From Prorocentrum cordatum (taxonomy: Eukaryota > Sar > Dinophyceae > Prorocentrales > Prorocentraceae), in assembly GCA_963575745.1 (NCBI GenBank), contig CAUYUJ010010380.1, positions 239,501 to 303,500 of the forward strand: a stretch of DNA of 64,000 nucleotides. The letters are read 5' to 3'. The notes below the pieces were generated by a model. The model was not told the origin of the DNA. It saw only the letters and a program-made list of their open reading frames with translations, and ran no database searches. Numbering within the stretch: the stretch's first letter is position 1; each line of letters starts with the position of its first letter. Below are positions 53,730-62,350 of this stretch, piece after piece. The position numbers were made by a program, and so were the translations under genes.

Positions 53730-54484
53730 CCGAGGATAAGCTGCACCACCCAGGGGGCACTTCCTTTACTAGCGGGAGTCAGGCTTTGATCAATGATCGA
53801 CGTGCCCTGCGGAATCTTCCACCGATGCGCTCGGTGGAAGAGGCATTCACGGAGAGCTGCAGGCAGAAAGGTCTTGTCCCGAGACATAACCATACACTCA
53901 AGCAGCTCAGTAAATGCCTCAACAGGATCTGCAGACACGCGCCTGACAAACCACACAATGCCGCGTGGAGCCTTGAGACATTCGACGATCATGATGGATG
54001 GATCAATCTCGACGAGCTCGCACGCGAGCTTCCGCGGCGCAACGGACGTACTAGACAGGACGGGCATAACCCTAGGCTGGATGAGGCCAAGATCATCGCC
54101 GAGACCTTCTACGGCAGAACGGTTGACCAGATGGCCGCCATCATGATGGCGATCGTTCACGTCCGCGAGCCGGACGGCGAGGAGAAGCAGCGTCTCCAGT
54201 TTAAGGTCTTGGTGTGGGATTCTGGCAAATCCGACATATTCATCCGTGCCTCGCAAGGGCACTCGTGGACGCTCAAGGCCCCTTGGTCGTTGTACAAGTA
54301 CATTGTACTACACGACAATCCTGCCGGGAGACCGGCCCCATGCCCCGAGGTGGCCATGCATGGCACACGATGGACAGCCTTTGAGGGCATCATGTGGTAT
54401 GGCCTCTCTTGTCGTCAAGAACACAACACCAAGAAGAGAAGGGTCCACGGGAAAGCAATGGCGGAACCCAGAATATTTGGGTAA
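53699..54484 (+). CDS. KptA/Tpt1-like RNA 2'-phosphotransferase domain in the retroelement
   Basis: Tpt1/KptA removes the 2'-phosphate left at an RNA ligation junction, using NAD+; relatives also ADP-ribosylate RNA ends. Visible in order: LKQLSKCLNRICRHAPDKP (Arg 53933, His 53936, the catalytic 'RH'), DDHDGWINLDELAREL (the 'DGW-x-x-x-D-E-L' winged-helix signature), a KQRLQFKV segment (the family's 'KxRF'), IRASQGHSW (Arg 54245, the 'RxxQGHS' motif), MHGTRWTAFEGIMWYGLSCR (HGT at 54359-54367, Arg 54413) and EH (His 54422). All four residues known to be essential in yeast Tpt1 (R-H-R-R) have counterparts. The last ~40 residues of the fold are missing or out of frame. A host-type RNA repair enzyme inside a retroelement polyprotein is unexpected. 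Confidence 0.75.
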   Translation: MTEAPLRGNPPEDKLHHPGGTSFTSGSQALINDRRALRNLPPMRSVEEAFTESCRQKGLVPRHNHTLKQLSKCLNRICRHAPDKPHNAAWSLETFDDHDGWINLDELARELPRRNGRTRQDGHNPRLDEAKIIAETFYGRTVDQMAAIMMAIVHVREPDGEEKQRLQFKVLVWDSGKSDIFIRASQGHSWTLKAPWSLYKYIVLHDNPAGRPAPCPEVAMHGTRWTAFEGIMWYGLSCRQEHNTKKRRVHGKAMAEPRIFG

Positions 54485-55589
54485 TCGCCTTGCACGCGTC
54501 TCCACCGCCATAATGACGGCCCCGAACAGGTGGACCACTGTGGGCAGTGCTAGTGTCAAGCACAGATGGTCTCTTGACCGAGAGGCTAATGAGTCTCCTA
54601 CGGTTCATGGTCAGAGAGAAGTTGGGGACCATTACAGCCCAACAGTGCTGGGAAAACAGCCCGAGATCCACCAGATCCTTATGGTCAACGAGAGTGAGGC
54701 AGGAAGCGCGGCTCCAAGCCGTGCTCCAAGCCAAGGGCCTAGTGCCATATATTGGCAGGTCCTCAGCACCTCAGATCTGGATCAGATCGCGGCCGCTCTA
54801 AACCCTGAGCAGGTGGAACAGCTAGCGGACAGACTGTACCAGCAAGACCCCTGGGCCGCAGGCCAGGGAGCCATGTCCGCCATGGTGACGCGTAACCGTC
54901 AGGCCATGCAGGGAAACCTGCCCGTTAATGGTCTTAGACACGATATGCCCGAACCGCAGGGAGACCCGCAAACGTTCGGCCGCATCTTCGGAGAGCCTGC
55001 TCGATTTGAGCAGATGCCAGGGAGCCCCTCGCATAGCATGCACACACCGAGGGGCATGACCCCAGTGGCGACGCCACCAGCACAGTCTCCGTATGGGACT
55101 CCTGGTCGATCTGCCACGAATGGCACTCTCATGGAGCGAATCGCCGCGGCCAGAGCTGAGCATGGCACAGCTCTTCTGAACATGATGCCACCTGGCACGC
55201 CAACGAGTCTGCAGGGAAAGCTGCCCGGCACTCCAATACACCACCGACCTTTCGCTGGCCAAACTACCGCTGCTGGAGTGCCTGACGACTACCGCGCAAG
55301 GGTGGCAGCTGCGGTACAACAGGTGCAGAGTCACAACCTTCCCCACCCAAGTGGTCAGAGGTGGAGGCCAGCCTGGTCCTGGGAGCCAGAGGGTCCGAAT
55401 CCACGTGACCCTGCTCGGCAACGAGCCTTTATCCCGGCCTTCAATGCTCATCCGAGCATGGCTCAGGGCCAGAGGCCAGCACCAGCACCAATGGATCCGC
55501 CACTGTACCCAGACGGGTCTAGAGCCCCGAACAGATTTGTTCGCGAAATGGCGGATCAGTTTCATAGCCTCACGACTGCGCTGCAGTGA
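54400..55589 (+). CDS. Retroelement polyprotein, unassigned block 3
   Basis: After the phosphotransferase the coding frame shifts. A helical segment (SDLDQIAAALNPEQVEQLAD) is followed by Met/Pro/Gly-rich disordered sequence and ends FVREMADQFHSLTTALQ. No domain recognised. A hairpin at 55413 falls in a different codon phase from its relatives. Confidence 0.45.
54647..54969 (+). repeat. Three GNRA-type mini-hairpins, one perfect
   Basis: 54647-54660 GCTG/GGAAAA/CAGC has lost its closing pair; 54908-54921 GCAGG/GAAA/CCTGC is perfect; 54956-54969 GCAGG/GAGA/CCCGC has one A-C mismatch. Confidence 0.75.
55211..55426 (+). repeat. Two GNRA mini-hairpins
   Basis: 55211-55224 GCAGG/GAAA/GCTGC has a G-G closing mismatch. 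55413-55426 GCTCG/GCAA/CGAGC is perfect and is read as ARQRA in the likely coding frame, not as the usual LGNEP. Confidence 0.75.
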
Positions 55590-57663
55590 TCAGCCCATGT
55601 ATCCGCACATGGCTTTCATGCCTGCACCGACAACGCCAGAGGTGGCCGTCCAGCCTACTGCCCATTCAATATCATCAGGCAGTAGAGGAGCACCAGACTA
55701 CATCAGGCAGACGTACCACACTCAACAGGCGTGCTTTAGGCGCAGGCAGGCAGTACAGAGCGCACGTGACCAAGCACGCGCATCCGCACTTGAGGTCGCG
55801 AGGAACAGAGGCTCACCCATGCGAGGAAACTCGCCGGCCGTGTCGCCCGCAGCCTCCGCAACGGCAGCTCCTTCAGCAGTGGTTGCCGCAGCACCGGAGG
55901 CATTGGCTCCCGCAGGAGACCCTCCAGCTGCTTTCCTGGGCTCCGAGTCAGTCCTGGAGCGGCAGCGGCGGGTGTACCCTAGGGCGGCAGATGTGGAAAT
56001 CTATATTGGGATGGAAGACACCTGCGCGGTATGCCTCGAGGAGTTTCAGCCGAGGGAGAGTATCTACCGCTTGAGGTGCAACCACTTGTTCCACGAGGAG
56101 TGCTGGGACTCGAATGCGGTGGGCCATGCTGCGAATCAGCGAGAAGGAGATCCACAACAACCAGTATGTGCTATCTGCCGAGCGCCAGGCATCATAGCGT
56201 CATCGTTTCCATGGACCGGCTCCTACACTCAGGCCCCCGAACAGGCAGCGAGGGAGCTGCGGGAGTTGAGGAGCATGGTGGAGGAGATGACAGCCAATAT
56301 GCTGGACAGGCAGACAGCACAGCCCCAGCAGCGGGGAAACCCGCCGGAGGAAGTGAGGTCGCCGATGGAGACGGGATATTTCGACCAGCTTATCCCGACG
56401 ACGGCACCTCAGCAGGGAAACCTGCCGAACACTCCACCTGTGCCGATCCTTCCGACTCAATACGAGCCAGGAGTCGGGCAGGTCGCTCCTCCGATGTCTC
56501 CCCAGAGTGGGGGTGGGGCCGAGCTGCCACTGGACCCTGAACAGCTGCGAGAACTGCACGTCCGCCACTTCCAGACCCAGATGGGCAATGCACACACTAC
56601 GTTCATGTTGGACGCCAATGCTCCTGAGACTGAGAACTCGTCGTTGGATCTCTCAGACTCATCAGTGGCGACAGCGGCAACAGCAGTCAGGGCCGTCGAG
56701 CTCTCAGCAACGAACAGTGAGTTCGACGAGTGGTTGCATTGCAGGGACCACCTTACGAATGATGGATTACAGGACATCGCCCTTCATTCGTACTTGACGC
56801 TGACGCGGCGTACTACCCGCGAACAGTACACGAGCATACGTGATGAGCATGCCCACTGGCAGGAGGAACAGGGCGCCCAAGCCCAGAACGTGTCGTACTT
56901 CCAGTACATCGATCTGGCACGAATGGCCGCAGGAAGGCCAGGTGCCAGCACGATGCGGGGAAACCCGCCAAGAAGTACGACCGAACTGCGGGGAAACCCG
57001 CCAGACAGCACAGCCGGCACGTCAGAGACAGTGCACATCAAGCAGCCTAGTAAGACCTTTCTTGAGGATGGTGGAAACTCAATCCTCATAGACGTGGGCT
57101 CGAAGATCAACAGAATGGGAGAAAATGCGAGCCGCAAGTTCGTTCAGGCTGCTGGGGCACATAATCGTCCTTGTACGTTTGAACCTCGTTCTCGTTTAAA
57201 CATCAACGGGGTAGGCGAGGGGTCGGGCCCAGCTGATACCGCGGGCACCTTCAGCATTGCCTGCGCGTGCCAGGGTTCGACCCAGCTCGACTCGTACAAG
57301 ACAAATATGGTGTCAGGCTGTGGCAAGGACCTGCCAGCTATCCTGAGCCTCGACAGTGCGCAGGACAAGCGCCCTTTTATTGTGCTGGAGCGAGGCCAGG
57401 AGAAGCTGATATTCCCTGGGAAGGGACAGGTCAAGATGGAACTCCCCGAGGGCTCCAAGATCATGCCAACAACGAAGTTGCCATCAGGGGATCTGTCAAT
57501 CAGGTGCGATCGATTCGGAGCCGCGGGGCAACCCGCCTCGAGCACAAGTACCACATCGTTCCAGACGGTGCTGACAGGCGAGCCGACCCCTGCGCAAGAG
57601 CGCCAACAATTGCAGGGCAACCTGCCTCAGGGGTTGCTCGAGACACTCGCCAAACGACGATGA
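55590..57663 (+). CDS. Retroelement polyprotein block with RING-H2 finger and retropepsin-like domain
   Basis: One long frame, entered by a frame change near 55590. Pro/Ala-rich linkers surround two domains: a RING-H2 finger (56023-56178) and, after a helical region with NSEFDEWLHCRDHLTNDGLQ, an aspartic-protease-like domain (57064-57500). The frame ends at a TGA at 57661. Seven hairpins lie inside it, and the one at 57523 is in another codon phase. Confidence 0.6.
55821..55834 (+). repeat. GNRA mini-hairpin with compensated stem
   Basis: GCGAG/GAAA/CTCGC, perfect. Relative to GCGGG/CCCGC both partners of the fourth pair have changed (G-C to A-T). Confidence 0.85.
56023..56178 (+). other. 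RING-H2 zinc finger (within the polyprotein)
   Basis: CAVCLEEFQ...RLRCNHLFHEEC...PVCAIC carries all eight zinc ligands with spacing C-x2-C-x14-C-x-H-x2-H-x2-C-x21-C-x2-C, the RING-H2 pattern of E3 ubiquitin ligases (Leu after the second Cys and Trp after the sixth ligand are also typical). It implies possible ubiquitin-ligase activity of the element's protein. RING domains are not a standard part of Ty1/copia elements. Confidence 0.85.
56331..56425 (+). repeat. Two GNRA mini-hairpins after the RING finger
   Basis: 56331-56344 GCGGG/GAAA/CCCGC and 56412-56425 GCAGG/GAAA/CCTGC, both perfect. Confidence 0.85.
56955..57001 (+). repeat. Two GNRA mini-hairpins just before the protease
   Basis: 56955-56968 and 56988-57001, both GCGGG/GAAA/CCCGC, 33 bases apart start to start. 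Confidence 0.85.
57064..57500 (+). other. Retropepsin-like aspartic protease domain (within the polyprotein)
   Basis: SILIDVGSKINRMGENASRKF has the position and surroundings of the catalytic D-T/S-G loop, with DVG (Asp at 57091). INGVGEGSGPA supplies the flap-like glycine segment, and YKTNMVSGCGKDLPAILSLD resembles the 'P-A-LSL' end of the domain in dinoflagellate Ty1/copia proteins. It would process the polyprotein. Val in place of Thr/Ser in the catalytic triplet makes activity doubtful. Confidence 0.55.
57523..57625 (+). repeat. Two GNRA mini-hairpins with GCAA loops
   Basis: 57523-57536 GCGGG/GCAA/CCCGC reads AGQPA, first codon phase. 57612-57625 GCAGG/GCAA/CCTGC reads QGNLP, third phase. 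Both are perfect and lie in the same open frame, so the hairpin is not tied to one peptide. Confidence 0.85.
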
Positions 57664-57983
57664 GAGGCGACAGCATCGATGATCTGGAGACGTTCGATTG
57701 CTTCGTAGCCAGGACACTGGCCCAGCATGGCGGACTTGTACCCATGGATGCTGTACGGTCCCGCTGGAAGATAGTGATGGGATACTCGAGTCATGAGCTG
57801 CAGACGGTTAACGACGCAAGGTCGAAAGGCCTAGTGGAGCAGCTGATGGACACTCCATCCATGCTGGCTACGTTTGCGGAGCAATCCGCCTCTGAGGCTA
57901 CCGCGCGCTGCAGCGCTGAGCTCCAGCATCTGAGAGAAGCCCAGATGCTGGCAGACGTTGCAGGCGCATCTTCTTCATCTTGA
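57660..57983 (+). CDS. Retroelement polyprotein, short helical block
   Basis: A frame change overlaps the previous stop (ATGA). MRGDSIDDLETFDCFVARTL and a helix (EATARCSAELQHLREAQMLA) end in ASSSS and a stop. No domain recognised. Confidence 0.4.
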   Translation: MRGDSIDDLETFDCFVARTLAQHGGLVPMDAVRSRWKIVMGYSSHELQTVNDARSKGLVEQLMDTPSMLATFAEQSASEATARCSAELQHLREAQMLADVAGASSSS

Positions 57984-58022
57984 AGATGGCAGGGCGACGC
58001 TGCCCCCTCGTCGCCTTGCCTA

Positions 58023-59024
58023 ATGACCGATAGGCCAGGGGGTAACAAGGACAGCGGGGCAACCTGCCATAGCAAAAGAGCTTTCGTCATCGAAGATACG
58101 AGAGAGGCTTGCGCCGACCTCCGCACCCGAGGTTATATATGTGATCGCATTTCCCACAATGAACTTATGACGACTGTGGGCACAGATTACCTGGGTGCGG
58201 TGATCAGTGGGGACTACGCTCTAATATGGGTCAGTACCCCGGGTGACTGGTATGTACGAACCCCAGGAGAGAGAATAGCCCCACACTGTTCTCGTATTCA
58301 AAACCTTCTGAGAAAAGCCAAGAAGCTCCGCATGAAAATCATAGCGATTGGCCCCCCAGGATACGTTTGGAAGTTATCCCCAATACGTGGTACTCTGGAA
58401 GATCTCAAGTTGACGGTAGTAAGAATACGGTTGTGTAATTTCGGTATCAGGTTTTATATGCAAGACAATACACCGAGTGGTACCTACATGCAGGTCGCCA
58501 CATCAATACCGATTAGTTTTAAGTTGTGGGCATGTACGTGCAAACTGGCGATACCACAACATGTGTTGGATTGGTACGGCCAGACGGTGCGACATGCCGA
58601 ATGGAGAGCTCAGACACGCATCACACTCATCCGTTACCTCAACGACAAAATCCTGGGCAGCAACACTACGCACGGAAACGCGCCGATATATTTGAACACC
58701 TATACACGTACGGATCACAACATTCATCACTATGTGACGACCAACCAAGGAGGACCGAAATGGTCTGATGTCATCCGACGTGTAACAATCAACCTGGATA
58801 CCAACACGGTTATACAGGATATCGCAGTAGCCGATCAACCAACAGGATATGATTGGCACGCACCACTACCTACAAGGGTTGCCAACATCAGTACACGGAT
58901 GTACTGGCAGCCCGAGGAACCGGTCATACTCGGAAACGAGCCTACTCAATCACCACAGAAACCTAGACGCGTCATCATAGATGACTGTCCTTCTCCCCTC
59001 CCGACTCTGGAGATTGAAGCATAA
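58023..59024 (+). CDS. Retroelement polyprotein block with methyltransferase-like domain 1
   Basis: A 333-codon frame. DYALIWVSTPGDWYV (about 58215) sits where DNA C5-methyltransferase-like proteins have the motif IV loop ('D-x-I-x-x-S-x-P'); KLRMKIIAIGPPGYVWKL (58326 on) resembles the following strand and motif VI region; and IPQHVLDWYG plus Trp/Arg-rich sequence closes it. The classical 'PCQ' and 'ENV' are absent. I infer a Rossmann-like methyltransferase relative of the kind found in dinoflagellate Ty1/copia polyproteins. It could instead be another nucleotide-binding fold. Confidence 0.35.
   Translation: MTDRPGGNKDSGATCHSKRAFVIEDTREACADLRTRGYICDRISHNELMTTVGTDYLGAVISGDYALIWVSTPGDWYVRTPGERIAPHCSRIQNLLRKAKKLRMKIIAIGPPGYVWKLSPIRGTLEDLKLTVVRIRLCNFGIRFYMQDNTPSGTYMQVATSIPISFKLWACTCKLAIPQHVLDWYGQTVRHAEWRAQTRITLIRYLNDKILGSNTTHGNAPIYLNTYTRTDHNIHHYVTTNQGGPKWSDVIRRVTINLDTNTVIQDIAVADQPTGYDWHAPLPTRVANISTRMYWQPEEPVILGNEPTQSPQKPRRVIIDDCPSPLPTLEIEA
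58054..58067 (+). repeat. GNRA mini-hairpin in second codon phase
   Basis: GCGGG/GCAA/CCTGC with one G-U pair. In the open frame it reads SGATC, the only copy in the second codon phase. Confidence 0.75.
58670..58940 (+). repeat. Two slightly decayed GNRA mini-hairpins
   Basis: 58670-58683 GCACG/GAAA/CGCGC has one A-C mismatch. 58929-58940 CTCG/GAAA/CGAG keeps four pairs; its outer pair (58928/58941) is A-C. Confidence 0.7.
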
Positions 59025-59026
59025 CG

Positions 59027-59323
59027 ATGGGCACACAGACCGGTGAACAAGACGAGCAAGTCTTACCTACGGAGTCGCGTATCAAACAGAAGGAAAGGCT
59101 CAAAGCCGAAAAGGAAGCAGGCATCAAGCCTCGCCGCATCAAAAAGCACGTTGAAGAAGGAAACGATGATTGCGGTGACGACTTGTCGGGACTCGGACAG
59201 GATCTTATGGCGACCTGGAGCGCTGACGTCCCTGTTGAGCTGATATGCTCAGGTGAGGATGATGACCTGTTCCTACCCCCCCCACATCTATTCCCGACAC
59301 ACACGCTGACATATATAGCATAG
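59027..59323 (+). CDS. Retroelement polyprotein, charged linker
   Basis: Starts at an ATG two bases after the preceding stop. SRIKQKERLKAEKEAGIKPR and KKHVEEGNDDCGDD form a charged segment like the one that lies between protease and integrase in related polyproteins. The end of the frame overlaps a 9-bp inverted repeat at 59315-59340 (ATAGCATAG ... CTATGCTAT). Confidence 0.45.
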   Translation: MGTQTGEQDEQVLPTESRIKQKERLKAEKEAGIKPRRIKKHVEEGNDDCGDDLSGLGQDLMATWSADVPVELICSGEDDDLFLPPPHLFPTHTLTYIA

Positions 59324-59960
59324 TAGCTACGCTATGCTATGGTCACAATAATTGCGTGGATATGTTGGAGCTTTGTGAAGGTGAGGGTGGTATTCCAGAG
59401 CTTGCCTTCTCAAGGGGTCTTTCCTCAGGAGGTAACTTAGACAAGACCACGCGCGTCGACCTGGGAGATCCCTCGGTGCAGCGAGCTGTAGATCATTACT
59501 TCGCAGTATGCCACGTACGAGTAGCCATGCTACAGCCCAGTTGCCGCACCACAGGACCACCATCCGACTACAACTACAAAGTCAACCACAGCACTTGGGA
59601 ACAGCATCATAAATAAGATTTGCCACGCATAACTTATTGTGGCAAAATAGCTGTTACTCAAGATAATGCACGGAGGTGGTCTATACGCGAACAACCCACA
59701 GGAACATGGGTGGATTATATTTCCCCATGGAAAGAACTTGCCAACTGACCACATATCACAACCGTACACATCGACCAATGTGCGACGGGACTCAAAGATA
59801 CGGCTGGTGACTATATCAAGAAACCGACAAATATCACCAGCAACGACGAGACGATTCTTAAACCCTTTGAGCGACTCAAATGCAACGGTCAGCATGTGCA
59901 CGCACAACCGTGCAACAGGGAGCTTTCACTGGCACAAAAATACACTCGACGACTGCAGTC
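59312..59960 (+). pseudogene. Methyltransferase-like domain 2, frameshifted
   Basis: VDMLELCEGEGGIPELAFSR (Asp at 59359) matches a motif I SAM loop ('D-x-x-E-x-C-x-G-x-G-G'). RVDLGDPSVQRAVDHYF follows, then VAMLQPSCRTTGPPSDYN (Cys at 59542), where motif IV of C5-methyltransferases places its catalytic Cys. After a TAA at 59614 the frame changes to REQPTGTWVDYISPWKEL (motif VI-like 'E-x-P'), IDQCATGL and IKKPTNITSN, then CNGQHVHA. One more in-frame TGA interrupts (59746). Cytosine methyltransferases are reported in dinoflagellate retrotransposons; whether this one is catalytic cannot be judged. Confidence 0.5.
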
Positions 59961-62196
59961 CGCCTTTGTGGAAGCTGTTTACTTGGCGAAAGCCATTGAC
60001 ACCACGCGCGGAGACGCGCCTACACGCACTGCGCATACTTACCCTGCTGACCTTCCTGATCTAGCTGAACCAGGAGAAGGTATGAGACGCATCGGCGATC
60101 GCATCACCCCGAAAGTGGCTACATGCCCAGCATGCATCGGCAATGTCCGAAAGGACAGTCCCAGCCACAACAGAGATCCTACACAGTGTAAGTATCATGA
60201 TTCTATCTCTGCATATTGGCCATGCCCTGCATGCCAAAGGGACCTTACGAGAAGCAAGGGTGTTATGAACCACCTCGACACTGAACCCGGCAAATGCCGT
60301 TGTGCTGAGCCGTTCAAACTCCCAGATGATCATGATCCCGAGGGCAACAATGTGCCAGCTTGGTGGAAACCCTTACCCAAGCCTGGGGAGGGCCAAGCTT
60401 CAGCATCGGGCGGCCGTCAGGGCGCTCACGCCAGGCCACCACGACCACGAGCCCTTGGGAACACTGATCCTACATCTGGCGCCAGCAGTTACGATGTACT
60501 GCGAGACGCGCCCGAGCGTGGAAACACGCCTTCCGCGTCTTCAGGCGAGCCGCCACAAGTAGCGGCCCGCCGTGGTCGCCTACAAGGCGCACCACCACCA
60601 CCAGATGCAGTTGACGAAGGAGACCGACTGCGGAGAGCCACAAGGAACCCTCTTGCCTCAACCGGCTCGGGGGCTCCACGACTGCCCGACTGGACGAGAC
60701 TTGACATCCAACACAGTCTGCAAAACCTCCGTAGTCACGAACCTCACGTAGTCAAAAAGGAACTCCGTAAACTGCACTTGCGGTGGTACCATGCGAAGGA
60801 ATCCAAGATGAGGCTAATCCTAGACAAAGTGGACCTGGACAACGTTCGACTAAATATGACCAAAGAAATCTGTGACGCATGTCGGGAATGTAGAGCATGG
60901 GAACGTCCAGGTAATTCTACGCTACCTTCCGTAAGCCTCCCTGGAAATTGGCTTGACGAAGGTGAAGTACATCTCATGTTCTACAAGAAACGAACCATAT
61001 TTCACAGTATGGACCGGTGTATCCGCCTGGCAGCAGGCCAAGAGATTCCAGATACAGAACGTGACACTATCCTCGACGCCTACCACTACTGGTGGATTGC
61101 CTATCATGGACCCTTCAAAGACTTGTATTCAGATGGAGAAGGCGCCCTCAACAATGACACTGCCAAGGCCATGATGGCGAACAAGGGTGCGACACTTCGT
61201 ATCCGAGCGCCTAGCCAACACGCGACCTCGATCGAGTCACGCAACGGCATTCGTAGGGGCACCCCCCATATGATTGAGGAAGAGCTGAATAGACACAACA
61301 TCCCTGTTGTATTCACTAGAGTATTGGCTGAAGGCATCTTCGTCACTAACGCTTTCACGTTTTACAACGGAGTATCGCCATACCAAGCACACACTGGGCG
61401 ACAGCCCTCCTTTCTTCCTGACCTCGACACCCTTGACTTCCCTAAGGGACCCGAGACGTCAGGCCACGAACGAGAACGCCGCGTGAGGGAAGTTGGCCTG
61501 GAAGCAATAACACAAGCCACGGCGGTAGCTAAGACAAATCGTGCTCTCAGGGCTAAGACGGCCCCAGATGGTGCTCGCCTTTACTCAGCAGGGGACTTGG
61601 TCGACTATCACCGACCTACAGCCACTAAGGACGACCATGGAGGCTGGAAAGGCCCGTTTCCTGTGATCCGTAACGCGCCTGAACGAGGACACGTCGTCGT
61701 CAAGGCAGGATCACGTGAGGTAATTGTAATGTACCTTGATGCTCGACACACGCTATACATTGAATGCCTCCTTACCAGGGAACTTGGCATGGACAACATG
61801 GCCATGCAAACCGTCCTTACATTTGTGGCACACCTTGGTGCAGGGAAACCTGCCAAAGTCTTTGGCTATATTCCAGGTTATAAGGGAAATCTCAATCTGT
61901 CGGACGACAGCAAGTTCCACCCGCGCGTACACCTTCCACTACAGTATCTCGTGCGAAATTATTTCCGAGTTGAACGCGTAGTAGCCGTGAGACTGGCCCA
62001 GAGCGTGTCTAGTCTACCTGCAGTTAAGTACGCCACCGGGTCTACACTGATCCACTACGACAACGACGTCAACCCAGCCTTCCACTACTATGAGTGTGTG
62101 GGCACCGGCTTGAACATCTGTCAAATCACTGGTAGCACTCACTCCCAGACTCATCCAGTGCCTGACGTCACATGTCCCTTCCCTAGGATTGCATGA
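59896..62196 (+). CDS. Integrase region of the polyprotein
   Basis: A 766-codon frame, the longest in the element. After a Cys-rich part (CPACIGNV, CPACQRDL) and a disordered linker comes the integrase: LHLRWYHA...CDACREC is the HHCC zinc domain (His 60775 and 60790, Cys 60871 and 60880). LYSDGEGAL (Asp 61132) and SIESRNGIRRG (Glu 61234) give the second and third acidic residues, 33 residues apart. The first Asp, expected before LMFYK, is missing (GEVHLMFYKK). The C-terminal DLVDYHRPTATKDDHGGWKG is the SH3-like DNA-binding part. The last 130 residues are unassigned. Confidence 0.75.
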   Translation: MHAQPCNRELSLAQKYTRRLQSAFVEAVYLAKAIDTTRGDAPTRTAHTYPADLPDLAEPGEGMRRIGDRITPKVATCPACIGNVRKDSPSHNRDPTQCKYHDSISAYWPCPACQRDLTRSKGVMNHLDTEPGKCRCAEPFKLPDDHDPEGNNVPAWWKPLPKPGEGQASASGGRQGAHARPPRPRALGNTDPTSGASSYDVLRDAPERGNTPSASSGEPPQVAARRGRLQGAPPPPDAVDEGDRLRRATRNPLASTGSGAPRLPDWTRLDIQHSLQNLRSHEPHVVKKELRKLHLRWYHAKESKMRLILDKVDLDNVRLNMTKEICDACRECRAWERPGNSTLPSVSLPGNWLDEGEVHLMFYKKRTIFHSMDRCIRLAAGQEIPDTERDTILDAYHYWWIAYHGPFKDLYSDGEGALNNDTAKAMMANKGATLRIRAPSQHATSIESRNGIRRGTPHMIEEELNRHNIPVVFTRVLAEGIFVTNAFTFYNGVSPYQAHTGRQPSFLPDLDTLDFPKGPETSGHERERRVREVGLEAITQATAVAKTNRALRAKTAPDGARLYSAGDLVDYHRPTATKDDHGGWKGPFPVIRNAPERGHVVVKAGSREVIVMYLDARHTLYIECLLTRELGMDNMAMQTVLTFVAHLGAGKPAKVFGYIPGYKGNLNLSDDSKFHPRVHLPLQYLVRNYFRVERVVAVRLAQSVSSLPAVKYATGSTLIHYDNDVNPAFHYYECVGTGLNICQITGSTHSQTHPVPDVTCPFPRIA
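60516..60529 (+). repeat. GNRA mini-hairpin with compensated stem
   Basis: GCGTG/GAAA/CACGC, perfect; fourth pair T-A in place of G-C. Confidence 0.85.
61840..61853 (+). repeat. GNRA mini-hairpin in first codon phase
   Basis: GCAGG/GAAA/CCTGC, perfect, but read as AGKPA rather than QGNLP in the open integrase frame. Confidence 0.85.
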
Positions 62197-62350
62197 CGAC
62201 CTTGCCAAGTATCAGCACTTGGGCACAACATCTGGAGGACATGACCAGCCTGGAGACAGGCCTCCACCAGACACCCCAGGTGCTTCATCACCAAGTTAAG
62301 GTCGCCTGTCTACAATCTACGAAGAAAACGAGGAACATGACATCGAGGCT

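Noticed and set aside
49715-57625. Regularly recurring GGGGAAACCC units as a CRISPR-like array
   Set aside because: Units are 14 bases, irregularly spaced by hundreds of bases, and lie inside eukaryotic coding sequence; they are hairpins, not CRISPR repeats.
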